In this document: positions 41,012 through 48,889 of the stretch, one piece after another
Position numbering within the stretch: position 1 is the stretch's first letter
Layout of the letters: every line of letters begins with the position of its first letter
Virus record (IMG/VR): IMGVR_UViG_3300036853_000134
Location: 1 to 64,000 of that record
Source: a virus
DNA: 64,000 nucleotides
Strand: one strand, 5' to 3'
Notes under the pieces: model-generated
The model's input: the letters and a program-made list of their open reading frames with translations, nothing else
What the model was told of the DNA's origin: nothing
Database searches by the model: none
Translations under genes and position numbers: made by a program

Positions 41012-41162
41012 CCCCATCGCCGCGCGCCTCACGGTCATAGCCCGGCAGAATCGGGAGATTGCCGCAAGGATGATCCAGCGGCGTAGCGTACAATGGACGA
41101 TGACCCGGCACAACAGCGAGGAAGTGCTGGTGCAGCGGGCGAAGAAACGACGGAGGAAATGA
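41004..41162 (+). CDS. 52-residue basic protein
   Basis: GGAGG six bases before the ATG at 41004; the stop overlaps the next ATG. Strongly basic helix (IAARLTVIARQNREIAARMI, end RAKKRRRK). Probably nucleic-acid binding. Confidence 0.55.
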   Translation: MIDPIAARLTVIARQNREIAARMIQRRSVQWTMTRHNSEEVLVQRAKKRRRK

Positions 41163-41596
41163 TGAGCAATTTGAAGGTTGCGCTTACAAAAGCCCAATGG
41201 CGAACGGTAAAGGCTCTCCACGATGGACAGAAATTATTTTGGTCACGTCCTGAGAATTCATACTTTATCGGGATTCCAGGAACATCTACATGGCGACGGA
41301 CGCAACAAATAACCGTATTTGAATTGAAAGCGGCGGGGATGATCGACGGCAGGCTGGCGCTGACCCTAGATGGAACCAAGCTTGCCAGGGTGAGATCTGG
41401 CCGCAGTGGGGTGGTTCCGCGATGCGACAACTGTAGCCTCTGGACTAGAGAAGGTGATTCACAGATTGGCCGTTGCGGATTTGGTTTTGCGCAGCCGATA
41501 GCTATTAGTGATAATCCACAAGTTACCGACGCTCATTACTGCTGCAATAATTGGGCATCAAAAAAGGATCAAGAGGCCGAGTTGAGGGAACTATGA
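41162..41596 (+). CDS. Winged-helix protein with Cys cluster
   Basis: 144 residues from the ATG at 41162 (GGAGG five bases upstream; an in-frame start at 41093 rejected). N-terminal TKAQWRTVKALHDGQKLF and TVFELKAAGMIDGRLALT make a winged helix; the C-terminal part has five Cys (CDNC, RCGFG, YCCNNW), likely one zinc or iron-sulphur site. Possible regulator. Confidence 0.65.
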   Translation: MSNLKVALTKAQWRTVKALHDGQKLFWSRPENSYFIGIPGTSTWRRTQQITVFELKAAGMIDGRLALTLDGTKLARVRSGRSGVVPRCDNCSLWTREGDSQIGRCGFGFAQPIAISDNPQVTDAHYCCNNWASKKDQEAELREL

Positions 41597-41793
41597 AAGC
41601 ACACGAATTCTTTACCCGTCTTTTCTGTCGCCACGATTTCAGGTTTGCGCTCGATCTGTTTCTGGCGATTGAGCCGAGATATAAGAGTCTTTGGATTTGC
41701 TATAAATGTGACGCCGCCGAGGTGAGAGACTATTTTTATTGGAGCGATGAGGGGCGGAGGATAAGGAGTAAACATGTCGGCAGCGCCCACTGA
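41593..41793 (+). CDS. 66-residue zinc-ribbon-like protein
   Basis: ATGA overlap at 41593; an in-frame ATG at 41551 is rejected. FCRHDFRFAL and CYKCDAAE give Cys/His pairs; the shape LWICYKCDAAEVRDY is usual in small phage ribbons. No specific family. Confidence 0.6.
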   Translation: MKAHEFFTRLFCRHDFRFALDLFLAIEPRYKSLWICYKCDAAEVRDYFYWSDEGRRIRSKHVGSAH

Positions 41794-42055
41794 TAATATT
41801 GACGAGCTTTATATCGTGTACAAGGATATGACGCCCGACGAAGTATTCGACTGCGATAAGGAGACCGTCCAGAATTTCATCAAATGGTGCGAAGCGCGAG
41901 GAATCGAACTGCGCCAAGATATTGGCGGCGGGGATTATCGAACGTGGACGCCCGGCATGAATCTGGACGGCCTACTTGGTTTATACCGAAAGGATGCTAT
42001 TAATGCCTACAGAATGGACGATGCTACCGGAAAAGAAACTAATAGCGCGGATTAA
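41774..42055 (+). CDS. 93-residue acidic protein
   Basis: GGAG six bases before the ATG. Acidic helix (TPDEVFDCDKETVQNFIKWC), then a loop with GGGDYRTWTPGMNLDGL. No family was recognised. Confidence 0.6.
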   Translation: MSAAPTDNIDELYIVYKDMTPDEVFDCDKETVQNFIKWCEARGIELRQDIGGGDYRTWTPGMNLDGLLGLYRKDAINAYRMDDATGKETNSAD

Positions 42056-42197
42056 ACAAGCGAAGCGTTACCGTGAATTGGTTATGTCCGGTAAATGCAC
42101 GATCTGCGCTCACGCAGACGCGGAATCAGGCTATAAGGTTTGCGAACGCTGCCGGAAGATGCAAAATGAGCGGAAACGATTAACGCGGCTTGGTTAG
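42003..42197 (+). CDS. Basic zinc-ribbon protein
   Basis: 64 residues from the ATG at 42003. CTICAHADAESGYKVCERC is a compact zinc finger, followed by a basic helix (RKMQNERKRLTRL). Last gene of the rightward block, ending one base before the opposing block. Confidence 0.65.
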   Translation: MPTEWTMLPEKKLIARIKQAKRYRELVMSGKCTICAHADAESGYKVCERCRKMQNERKRLTRLG

Positions 42198-42198
42198 G

Positions 42199-42270
42199 TC
42201 ACCGCCTCAGCGCCGCATAGATAACCAGCAACGTCGCAATCAGCCCGACCGCGCCGATTTTTGCGCTCAA
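42199..42270 (-). CDS. 23-residue membrane peptide
   Basis: TTG at 42270 overlaps the upstream stop and has GGAG five bases before it. One membrane segment (IGAVGLIATLLVIYAALRR). Together with the next two products it forms a small membrane cassette, possibly for lysis (inference). Confidence 0.4.
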   Translation of the reverse strand: MSAKIGAVGLIATLLVIYAALRR

Positions 42271-42386
42271 TCTTTCTCCTGCGTCGTGACCCGAGAGAGC
42301 AGCAGCATAAACACGAGCCAGGTTACCGTCTCAAATATTGCAGCAACAATGCCAGTCCTATACCGACGATAATACCAACCGCCCAT
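42267..42386 (-). CDS. 39-residue membrane peptide in a frame nested in 42323-42775
   Basis: ATG at 42386 lies inside the C-terminal membrane segment of the 150-residue protein, in another frame; the stop overlaps the next start. One membrane segment (TVTWLVFMLLLSRV). Weak ribosome site. Nested membrane genes are typical of lysis cassettes, but this could be chance. Confidence 0.35.
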   Translation of the reverse strand: MGGWYYRRYRTGIVAAIFETVTWLVFMLLLSRVTTQEKD

Positions 42387-42775
42387 TTAAGCCATTCCGC
42401 CGAGCTTTTACCAGACGCCTCGGCTCCGCTTATCTTGCTCAGAATCCCCATGACGGTATCAAGTTTAGCATCCAACGCTTCCATCTTTGCGTTTGCTTCC
42501 AGGCGGGGGATAAAAGTCTGTTGCTGGTAGGCGATATTGTCAGTCGCCATTCCGCGGAACTCGTTGACCTTTTCAAAGGAACGCGCTGTCCCGGTTTCTT
42601 CCTTGATGGCGGCTTTGTCGCGCTCCTGAAGAGATAATGCGTTCGCTTCCTTGACGCCTTCGAGAGCCAGAGCCGATGCCGCTTTCACGTCGGCAAACAT
42701 TTGGAGGTAGCGTTTTTCACGCTCGTCCATAATGGCGATGACAAATTCACGAATGCTGATTGGTCCATCGGACAT
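42323..42775 (-). CDS. Coiled-coil protein with C-terminal membrane anchor
   Basis: 150 residues. A charged coil (DEREKRYLQMFADVKAASAL...) and a tail anchor at ~128-147 (WAVGIIVGIGLALLLQYL). Topology is tail-anchored, with the coil in the cytoplasm (inference). It lies at the end of the leftward early block, next to two small membrane peptides. Confidence 0.65.
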   Translation of the reverse strand: MSDGPISIREFVIAIMDEREKRYLQMFADVKAASALALEGVKEANALSLQERDKAAIKEETGTARSFEKVNEFRGMATDNIAYQQQTFIPRLEANAKMEALDAKLDTVMGILSKISGAEASGKSSAEWLKWAVGIIVGIGLALLLQYLRR

Positions 42776-42781
42776 TGATTC

Positions 42782-43213
42782 CTACGGTTCGAGCAACGTA
42801 TACGCAGCGCCCTGAACGCATTGCGTGGCGGTTGACAACGCGAGACATACCGCCTCTGCATTCTCCACAGCAACACCATTAGCGCCATTGCCAGCGGTCC
42901 CCACAATCGATTCAATTCCATTGAGCCACGCCAGGCACTTCTCCTGATCGTTCAGGTTGCTGTCCACGGTCGGCATCATATTACTGAGGTATGGATTCAA
43001 ACCAGCGTGTAGCCCACCGCAAGCGGTCGCCAGAGCCAGCGCGAGCACGTCTAGGCCTTCAACGTTGCCAATCTCGACTAAATGTGCCCTGAGATAGCCT
43101 GTAGCTGTAATCGTGCCGCCACCGGTGAGGATTATTAACCTGCACGCGGCATTGCAAAAGGCAAGAAATGAGAAGTTTTCGGGATCTATGAGTTCTGTAT
43201 ATATTCCGGGCAT
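42782..43213 (-). CDS. Ala/Gly-rich protein, function unknown
   Basis: 143 residues with five Cys and hydrophobic helices (FLAFCNAACRLIILTGGG, VLALALATACGGLHAG). No signal peptide in the usual form. It may be membrane-associated. No family was recognised. Confidence 0.55.
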   Translation of the reverse strand: MPGIYTELIDPENFSFLAFCNAACRLIILTGGGTITATGYLRAHLVEIGNVEGLDVLALALATACGGLHAGLNPYLSNMMPTVDSNLNDQEKCLAWLNGIESIVGTAGNGANGVAVENAEAVCLALSTATQCVQGAAYTLLEP

Positions 43214-43216
43214 TGT

Positions 43217-43945
43217 CTATTTCTCCAATTCATCTGAATAGTTCGGTCGCTTTGGTATCGACGGAGGTTTCAGCCCCGACTCCCTCATCTGATCGCGTAA
43301 CAAAAACACATATGCCCACGACATGTCAACGTCGTCTTTCATTATCTTAAGCAGTCGCTCTGTATGTTGCTGATCGGCTTTTAACTGACCTTGCATTTCA
43401 CCCTGCCAGCGTGCGTCAGAGATTCTATTCGAGATCGACCAGAGCGCGAGTCCCGCCAAAACGAAGATAACGATTGCTTTCAGGTAGTCATCGCCGCTCC
43501 GTGCAGCTCTTGTTACCCGCGTCCGCTCTGCCTGTCGCTCAGACTTGCGCCTAGCCAGGTGGTCCAGTTCTTCCAGGATCCCGAGTCCCGTATTCTGCGC
43601 CTTGGCGAGTACCGCGGACGCCCCAGACGTTGCGGTTAGCAGCTTGGTAAATGGGATTTGTCGATCAGTCAATATCACCCGAATGGAATCATCGTGAAAA
43701 TCGCACGCCGTTATCTCTTCACTGACCTGAAACCCGTCACGGTCGCCTTTCAAACTGGCGTCGATTAACACAAACTGCGGAGCGTTATCGGACTTTACGG
43801 CTGTCTTGAACGCGGACACTCCTTGTATGCTGCCGTTGTAGGTAGTTGATTTGACGTTGACCGATTGGAATAGCGATTCCAGCGCGCCGGATAGGGCTAA
43901 ATCATCCGTTATTATGTGAATTGGACCTATGACTTGGCTTTCCAT
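43217..43945 (-). CDS. Membrane-anchored receiver-domain protein
   Basis: 242 residues. Residues ~8-130 have the order of a response-regulator receiver domain: an acid pair (IITDD, D14-D15), the phospho-acceptor position FVLID (D62), a hydroxyl after strand 4 (VILTD, T93) and Lys after strand 5 (VLAKA, K115). A basic linker leads to one membrane segment (~156-172) and then a charged coil. No kinase lies nearby. It could tap host phosphorelay signalling at the membrane; whether D62 is phosphorylated is unknown. Confidence 0.65.
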   Translation of the reverse strand: MESQVIGPIHIITDDLALSGALESLFQSVNVKSTTYNGSIQGVSAFKTAVKSDNAPQFVLIDASLKGDRDGFQVSEEITACDFHDDSIRVILTDRQIPFTKLLTATSGASAVLAKAQNTGLGILEELDHLARRKSERQAERTRVTRAARSGDDYLKAIVIFVLAGLALWSISNRISDARWQGEMQGQLKADQQHTERLLKIMKDDVDMSWAYVFLLRDQMRESGLKPPSIPKRPNYSDELEK

Positions 43946-43952
43946 TAAAGAC

Positions 43953-44240
43953 CTATGGGATGCGCGGAGTGTGGGCGATTATCCAGATCGCGGTTATCAG
44001 CCAGATCGTAATCTGTCCGAACCCCAAAGCACGCGTGAAGTAATGAGTTGTGATGCTCATCTCCAGATTCTTAACGGTGAGTTCCTCTTTGCGTGTCATA
44101 AGGTGAAAGATTGCCCTCGTTTCTGAAACCGCGCCCTCTACCAGGACCATTCTACGGTCGAAATCGGCCTGATCGTGCTCTATATAGGCAAGCCTTTGAA
44201 GTATCTCGCCGTACGTCTGACCCCCATTTGGTTCCGGCAT
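43953..44240 (-). CDS. Small coiled-coil protein with C-terminal membrane anchor
   Basis: 95 residues. N-terminal coil (YGEILQRLAYIEHDQADFDR) and a hydrophobic C-terminus (FGQITIWLITAIWIIAHTP). Same tail-anchored layout as 42323-42775. The ATG directly follows the upstream stop. Confidence 0.6.
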   Translation of the reverse strand: MPEPNGGQTYGEILQRLAYIEHDQADFDRRMVLVEGAVSETRAIFHLMTRKEELTVKNLEMSITTHYFTRALGFGQITIWLITAIWIIAHTPRIP

Positions 44241-44348
44241 CTAATATTCCCTCGCATAACAGATTCTCCAGATTCCTGAGCTTTCGTGTCGCCGGTACTT
44301 TGCCAGCGGTTCAATCTTAGAGCCAAGCAATATTATTTCCCGCTTCAT
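44241..44348 (-). CDS. 35-residue basic peptide
   Basis: ATG at 44348 two bases after the upstream stop; its TAG is directly followed by the next ATG. Strand then basic segment (REIILLGSKIEPLAKYRR). Weak ribosome site. Accepted mainly for its exact fit between neighbours. Confidence 0.4.
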   Translation of the reverse strand: MKREIILLGSKIEPLAKYRRHESSGIWRICYAREY

Positions 44349-44350
44349 TT

Positions 44351-44575
44351 CTACGTAACTGCTGCAAATGCGGGATTTTCCGGCGCGCCAGTCGATTTCA
44401 TTTCCACGGGTTTTTCCACGGCATACACCGTACTGACCTGATCGGCGATCAGCATATGCCCGAGATGGTCGTTGCAGGCGTGCAGGAAGTTGTCATAGGT
44501 CAGATGTGGCCCGTCAAAGAATTCCCACTCAGCGTCTTTGCCGCAATCAAGGAAACAGCAGATTGGTTTATTCAT
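44351..44575 (-). CDS. 74-residue Cys/His protein
   Basis: ATG at 44575, GAGG six bases upstream; an in-frame start at 44611 is rejected. CCFLDCGKDAEWEF and HACNDHLGHM give four Cys/His for a zinc finger of the kind found in small phage proteins. No family was recognised. Confidence 0.6.
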   Translation of the reverse strand: MNKPICCFLDCGKDAEWEFFDGPHLTYDNFLHACNDHLGHMLIADQVSTVYAVEKPVEMKSTGAPENPAFAAVT

Positions 44576-44654
44576 ATTCAACCTCAACTCTTCACAGCCG
44601 CGACTCGTCATTATTCCTTATTGAGTTATCCTATCCCGGACGCGGCTGTAAATT

Positions 44655-45185
44655 CTATTTCCCTCTCGCCGCCAACTCCGCCTTGTAATCCTTGACGTGC
44701 TGATCCAATTCCTTCTGCTGTGCCTTGTAATCCACCGGTGCGCTACCAGCCCCGGCAGGCGCTCCATTCCCTGTAAACGCATTCCTGATCGAATTAAACA
44801 ACCCCACGCCGATATTGATTGCGAGCACAAGATTGCTCCCCGCGCCGAACGTGATTGCCAGCGACGATGCCAGGGACGCCAGTGAGTTGATTTTCTGCTC
44901 AGTCGTACCGTTGAACGCGCCGTTTTGAATATCCGCGTTGATCGTCCCGGCGATGCCTAACACTTGATTGATCGCCGCCAACTCGTCGCGGAATTGGGTT
45001 TTGCCTGCGTTGACGAGCGATTGGAGCGTTGACTGGACAGCGGTTAGGGACGTGAGGACGCCGGAGCTGATGCCCTTGGCATTGAAGCCGCCGCTACCGG
45101 GGGTGTTTGGCTTTGGAGTACCGCACGCGGAGAGGGTCAGTAGGATCGCTATCAGGGAAAGGGTCAAAACTTGTTTAAGCTTCAT
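44655..45185 (-). CDS. Lipoprotein
   Basis: 176 residues from the ATG at 45185 (AAGGA four bases upstream; an in-frame start at 45221 is rejected). Lipobox LSAC at residues 18-21 after a basic n-region and hydrophobic core (VLTLSLIAILLTLSAC). The residue after Cys is Gly, compatible with outer-membrane or cell-surface placement in Gram-negatives. A helical mature part includes a hydrophobic stretch near LVLAINIGVGLF. It may block superinfection or belong to lysis; both are guesses. Confidence 0.75.
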   Translation of the reverse strand: MKLKQVLTLSLIAILLTLSACGTPKPNTPGSGGFNAKGISSGVLTSLTAVQSTLQSLVNAGKTQFRDELAAINQVLGIAGTINADIQNGAFNGTTEQKINSLASLASSLAITFGAGSNLVLAINIGVGLFNSIRNAFTGNGAPAGAGSAPVDYKAQQKELDQHVKDYKAELAARGK

Positions 45186-45270
45186 AGATTCCTTTGTATC
45201 AAAAAGATGCGCGACAAGCACCGTAAGAGCCAGTTTGGCACAGGTTGCGTTTTAGTACAACAATAAATTA

Positions 45271-45507
45271 CTACAGGTCGAACAGCGTCCCCTGCGCATG
45301 CCACTCTATCGCATGCTCCCATGTCCCGTAAAACTTATCCCGCGCGCTCTCCCGCTGGCTTTTCAGGACGCGACCGCCGCGATGCCTGTAATCGAAGATG
45401 CCCAGGCGGAATACGCGCTCCTCTACGGGAATCTTTTTCTGTGCCGCAAGCTCCAGCCGGGCAACAGCGGGTTCACGACCGTCACAAAAATGGCAGAGAC
45501 ATGTCAT
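45271..45507 (-). CDS. 78-residue protein with Cys pair
   Basis: ATG at 45507 overlaps the DUF1937 stop (ATGA). CLCHFC at the N-terminus, then a charged middle, and an aromatic C-terminus (DKFYGTWEHAIEWHAQGTLF). No family was recognised. Confidence 0.6.
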   Translation of the reverse strand: MTCLCHFCDGREPAVARLELAAQKKIPVEERVFRLGIFDYRHRGGRVLKSQRESARDKFYGTWEHAIEWHAQGTLFDL

Positions 45508-45854
45508 ACGGCTAACTCGTATCCATCATCGGTCGGACGAATAAATTTGACCGGCTTCTTATATTCATCGGCGATCAATATTTCCGCGCTGATACCTTTG
45601 GATTCCCGCCAACCATCAATCATCAGTATCCAAAGTTCGTCACAGCGGGATATGAATTCCGTATCGAACTTGCGCCAGAATCCCCAATCGCCGGGCATCA
45701 TGAACAAAACGGCTATTGGATGATTATGAACTATGGGCGAAAAAACGACCGTATCGTTTTGCGTATAGAACGCGACGCATTGAAGGGCGGCATGGTAGCG
45801 CGCCTCTCTTATGCCAGGGTCTTTGTGTGAGTATGGCGACGCAAGATAAATCAC
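45504..45854 (-). CDS. DUF1937 family protein (deoxyribosyltransferase-like fold)
   Basis: 116 residues from a GTG at 45854 that overlaps the upstream stop (GTGA). The family pattern is plain: MIYLASPYSHKDP, FSPIVHNHPIA, DWGFWRKFD, CDELWILMIDGW, S.G..AEI. The fold is related to nucleoside 2-deoxyribosyltransferases and nucleotide-binding proteins; the role in phages is not established, perhaps handling modified nucleotides. Confidence 0.85.
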   Translation of the reverse strand: MIYLASPYSHKDPGIREARYHAALQCVAFYTQNDTVVFSPIVHNHPIAVLFMMPGDWGFWRKFDTEFISRCDELWILMIDGWRESKGISAEILIADEYKKPVKFIRPTDDGYELAV

Positions 45855-48157
45855 GCGGTTTCCTCCATGTTCTCAATTCCGGCAAACAGCCCCTGAGCGC
45901 CAGACGCATAAATAGCGCGCTCCATATTCTTGCTGGCGGCTCTGAAATATTCCGGCTTTAATTCGCAGCCGATACCTTTGCGTCCAAGTAGCAGTGATTG
46001 ATAAACCTCAGTGCCAATACCAAGAAAAGGGGTCAGGACTATTTCACCGGGATTTGACCACAATCGCACGCACCTTTCAACGGTCTCTAATTGAAGTGGT
46101 GCAATATGTCGCTCATCCTCTTGCCCCCGACCTTCCGCCGCGCTCAACGTTGCGGTTTCTTTTATGTCGTACCAGACGGGATGCGCCCATTTGATCCATT
46201 GTTCGTGACTCACGTCGGGATGGATTGCAACTTCGTTTTCACCGGGCTTGTGGAATATCAGAATATAATCTGCAAGCGCAGGGCGCAGCCAGCTCGAATC
46301 TTTTCGCAACTGGACGAACATCAGGCTTTTCGATTTCGTTCTAATTGCCTGTGATTGCGGGTTCTTTTGTATACAAATCTCCCCATAATATATAAAGCCT
46401 TTGTCGATAAAATGCCTGATTGTTTCCCCGCGAAAATCCATCATTCCGATGTAACCGTCCCGACCCTTCATCATTGGGATTTGCGCGACGTGAACACACA
46501 TTGAGCGGCCGGGCTTGAGCACGCGGAGCATATTTGACGAGATGAATTGAAAGTGCTCCCAGAATTCCGTCATCGTTTTACAGTTACCCAGATCCCTTTC
46601 GGTTGCCGAATAAGTGAATAGCGACCCGAATGGCGGAGAGTAAACCGAAAGATCAATGGAATTGTCAGGCAGTCCCGCAAGCACTTCGCAGGAATCACCG
46701 TGATAGATTGAATAGTCGTCGCCGTGTTTCTGGTTCATCACCTGAACATCAGCCGCTTTGGTGCCGAGCCATTTTGGTATTTGCATTGGCTGTACCGCGT
46801 CGTAATCCAGACGCGTCGTAACTTGTCCAATTTCCGCTTTCTCAAATTCGGCAACGTGTTTGATTAGCTCTTTCGTCATCGTGTCCGCCTCTCTCTCTTT
46901 TCGCAAAACGTTATCAAAAATATCCATTTCAATATCGGTCAGCACAATATAAACATTGACCGGCCGTGTTTGACCGAATCGCCACTCGCGCCGGATACCC
47001 TGAAAATATTCCTCATAGCTGTCATTCATTCCAAGGAAGAGCATGCGCGCGGCCGATTGAAAGTTCATCCCCTGCCCGGCAATCTTAGGCTTACTTATCA
47101 TCGTCTTGACTTCGCCCCGACCGAAGCCCATCAGGGTTTCCGTTTTACGCTCGATTGAATCACTGCCCTGAACGTTGACCGCATTGCCCAGTGCTTTTGC
47201 CAGCGCATCAGCTTCATCGTTCAGTCCGCACCAAATCAGCCATTGCTCATCCGGTTCTCGCTGGATTATTTCGACGGCCGCCTTGACCCGCTCGGCGATT
47301 GTTGATTTACGGACCTTTGCGCGGTCACCTACACCATGCAGACGGGTCGGGAATAATTGCCCATCGGGAACATAAGTTGACGGGACGACAACGGGAATGA
47401 TGCTCAACTCCGGCAAATCATATCCAGTGTCATCATGTCCAATATCCGATGGCTTGAGCAGCGACATTGCCCAGGATGCAAGCCACTTGTGGAACGCATC
47501 ACGTCCATGTTTTTTCAATCGCCAGCCATCTTCGTCATGAACAAAAAACGTCGATAGCATTTCCGTTCGTGTCATCACGCCAAGGAATTCGGCATGGTTC
47601 GCAATCTCCGAGATATCATTAGGGGCAGGTGTGGCTGTACAGCAAAGACGCAGCGGAATTACAGAGCAAAGCTTTATCAGTAAAGATCGGCGTTTGCCTT
47701 CAAAATGCTTCAGGCAGCTTGATTCGTCCAGAACGACCGCGCCGAATTTCGACATATTGAAATGCTCAATCATCTCGTAATTGATAATCGTGATACCGGA
47801 TTCCGGCGACTCTTCCATCTTGCGCGCATACGTGACCTTGATGCCCCACCTCGCGCCTTCTTCAACAGTTTGATGAGCAACCGCAAGCGGAGCGATTACA
47901 AGCGAGCGTCGCGCGGCCAGTTCGGCCCAGGACAACTGCATAATCGTCTTGCCAAGGCCAGTGGTAGCGAAAAGCGCGGATCGTCCTTTACGCAGTGACC
48001 ATCGCACTAAATCACGTTGAAACGGAAATAGATTCTTATTTAAGTCAGCGGCGTCAACCTCAAATCCGGCCGCAGATGCAACGACAGCTTTCGTTGAAAG
48101 AAACTCTTGATAAGAACTTGATATTGCGTTAGATTGCTCAACAGGCATTTGATTCAC
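45851..48157 (-). CDS. Fused superfamily-2 helicase and DNA methyltransferase
   Basis: 768 residues. Helicase part (~1-450): Q-like FPFQRDLVRW, Walker A ATTGLGKT at ~64-71, a DESS (DExx) box in VVLDESSCLKHF, TATPAPND, and C-terminal motifs with PKIAGQGMNFQSA and QGIRREWRFGQTRPV. Methyltransferase part (~490-768): YSPPFGS (motif IV of N4-C/N6-A type) and LTPFLGIGTEV (motif I). Such fusions occur in environmental phages. It may translocate DNA and modify it, or act in replication/anti-restriction. No nuclease motif was seen. Confidence 0.85.
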   Translation of the reverse strand: MNQMPVEQSNAISSSYQEFLSTKAVVASAAGFEVDAADLNKNLFPFQRDLVRWSLRKGRSALFATTGLGKTIMQLSWAELAARRSLVIAPLAVAHQTVEEGARWGIKVTYARKMEESPESGITIINYEMIEHFNMSKFGAVVLDESSCLKHFEGKRRSLLIKLCSVIPLRLCCTATPAPNDISEIANHAEFLGVMTRTEMLSTFFVHDEDGWRLKKHGRDAFHKWLASWAMSLLKPSDIGHDDTGYDLPELSIIPVVVPSTYVPDGQLFPTRLHGVGDRAKVRKSTIAERVKAAVEIIQREPDEQWLIWCGLNDEADALAKALGNAVNVQGSDSIERKTETLMGFGRGEVKTMISKPKIAGQGMNFQSAARMLFLGMNDSYEEYFQGIRREWRFGQTRPVNVYIVLTDIEMDIFDNVLRKEREADTMTKELIKHVAEFEKAEIGQVTTRLDYDAVQPMQIPKWLGTKAADVQVMNQKHGDDYSIYHGDSCEVLAGLPDNSIDLSVYSPPFGSLFTYSATERDLGNCKTMTEFWEHFQFISSNMLRVLKPGRSMCVHVAQIPMMKGRDGYIGMMDFRGETIRHFIDKGFIYYGEICIQKNPQSQAIRTKSKSLMFVQLRKDSSWLRPALADYILIFHKPGENEVAIHPDVSHEQWIKWAHPVWYDIKETATLSAAEGRGQEDERHIAPLQLETVERCVRLWSNPGEIVLTPFLGIGTEVYQSLLLGRKGIGCELKPEYFRAASKNMERAIYASGAQGLFAGIENMEETA

Positions 48158-48182
48158 TCTCCTACTAGGGTGATGAAATTGA

Positions 48183-48320
48183 TTAGGGCCGGAAAGAAGT
48201 TATCAGCGACTTTCTGGCCTGAAACATCTTAACATAACCCCTTGCGATTACAAGCGAAATCCACCGCCCCGGCTCGTGCTCAACATCCGGCGCGTCAAAT
48301 GCGTCGAAGAGGGCGGTCAT
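48183..48320 (-). CDS. 45-residue protein, function unknown
   Basis: ATG at 48320 overlaps the upstream stop (ATGA). Acidic start, then helix (GRWISLVIARGYVKMFQARK). No family was recognised. Confidence 0.5.
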   Translation of the reverse strand: MTALFDAFDAPDVEHEPGRWISLVIARGYVKMFQARKSLITSFRP

Positions 48321-48535
48321 TGGTAATCCCCTAGATCATCCGGCCATTCGTTCAGATACGCAGCGATTAACGTTCGCACGGCAACCATATGATCGGATTT
48401 CCAGCAACTCGTACAGGTTTCAGCGCCAGACACCTTAAGGCATTTCGTACAGGCCCACGGGCCAGTATATTCATCCTCTAGCCGCTTGTATTCTGCGTAT
48501 TCGGCGTCACGCTGAGCCTGAGTCTTACGCGCCAT
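48317..48535 (-). CDS. Zinc-ribbon protein with C-terminal WPDDLGD motif
   Basis: 72 residues. N-terminal charged coil, CTKC and CTSC ribbon, helix, and the end NEWPDDLGDYQ, shared with 31884-32105. The shared tail on two otherwise different zinc ribbons in separate operons suggests a common partner. Confidence 0.7.
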   Translation of the reverse strand: MARKTQAQRDAEYAEYKRLEDEYTGPWACTKCLKVSGAETCTSCWKSDHMVAVRTLIAAYLNEWPDDLGDYQ

Positions 48536-48578
48536 CTCGCGCTCCTTTGCCGGGTGGCGGTCCCCGGCTTTGGTTATG

Positions 48579-48875
48579 CTAAAAATCGCCCGTTGCGAAA
48601 AATCCCTTCGTCTCGCCAGCGGCTATTTTTCGGTTCAATTGCTCCCGATACGTCCGGCGCTCGGACGCTTCAGGGTCAGTTAAATCATCCAGGAATTCCA
48701 TCAGATCGAGCTCGGCCGGCGTTAGAGATCGCGGAATATCATTCGGTAGCGCATCAAAAACATCGTCCTTGTCGATACCGTAGTCTTCGCAATCATACAG
48801 CGCCTCTTCGAGTGTGACACCGATACCCCAATAGCTGTCCGTGATTTCCCAAACCTTTACCACGTTGTCGGGCAT
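48579..48875 (-). CDS. 98-residue acidic protein
   Basis: From the ATG at 48875 (GGAG five bases upstream); an ATG at 48893 overlapping the upstream stop is the alternative. Acidic (ALYDCEDYGIDKDDVFDALP, SLTPAELDLMEFLDDL). Could be a DNA-mimic or simply a small regulator; no family was recognised. Confidence 0.6.
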   Translation of the reverse strand: MPDNVVKVWEITDSYWGIGVTLEEALYDCEDYGIDKDDVFDALPNDIPRSLTPAELDLMEFLDDLTDPEASERRTYREQLNRKIAAGETKGFFATGDF

Positions 48876-48889
48876 GTAATCTCCTTTAT

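Noticed and set aside
42782-43213. Endolysin
   Set aside because: No catalytic pattern of lysozyme, amidase or peptidase; hydrophobic Ala/Gly helices instead.
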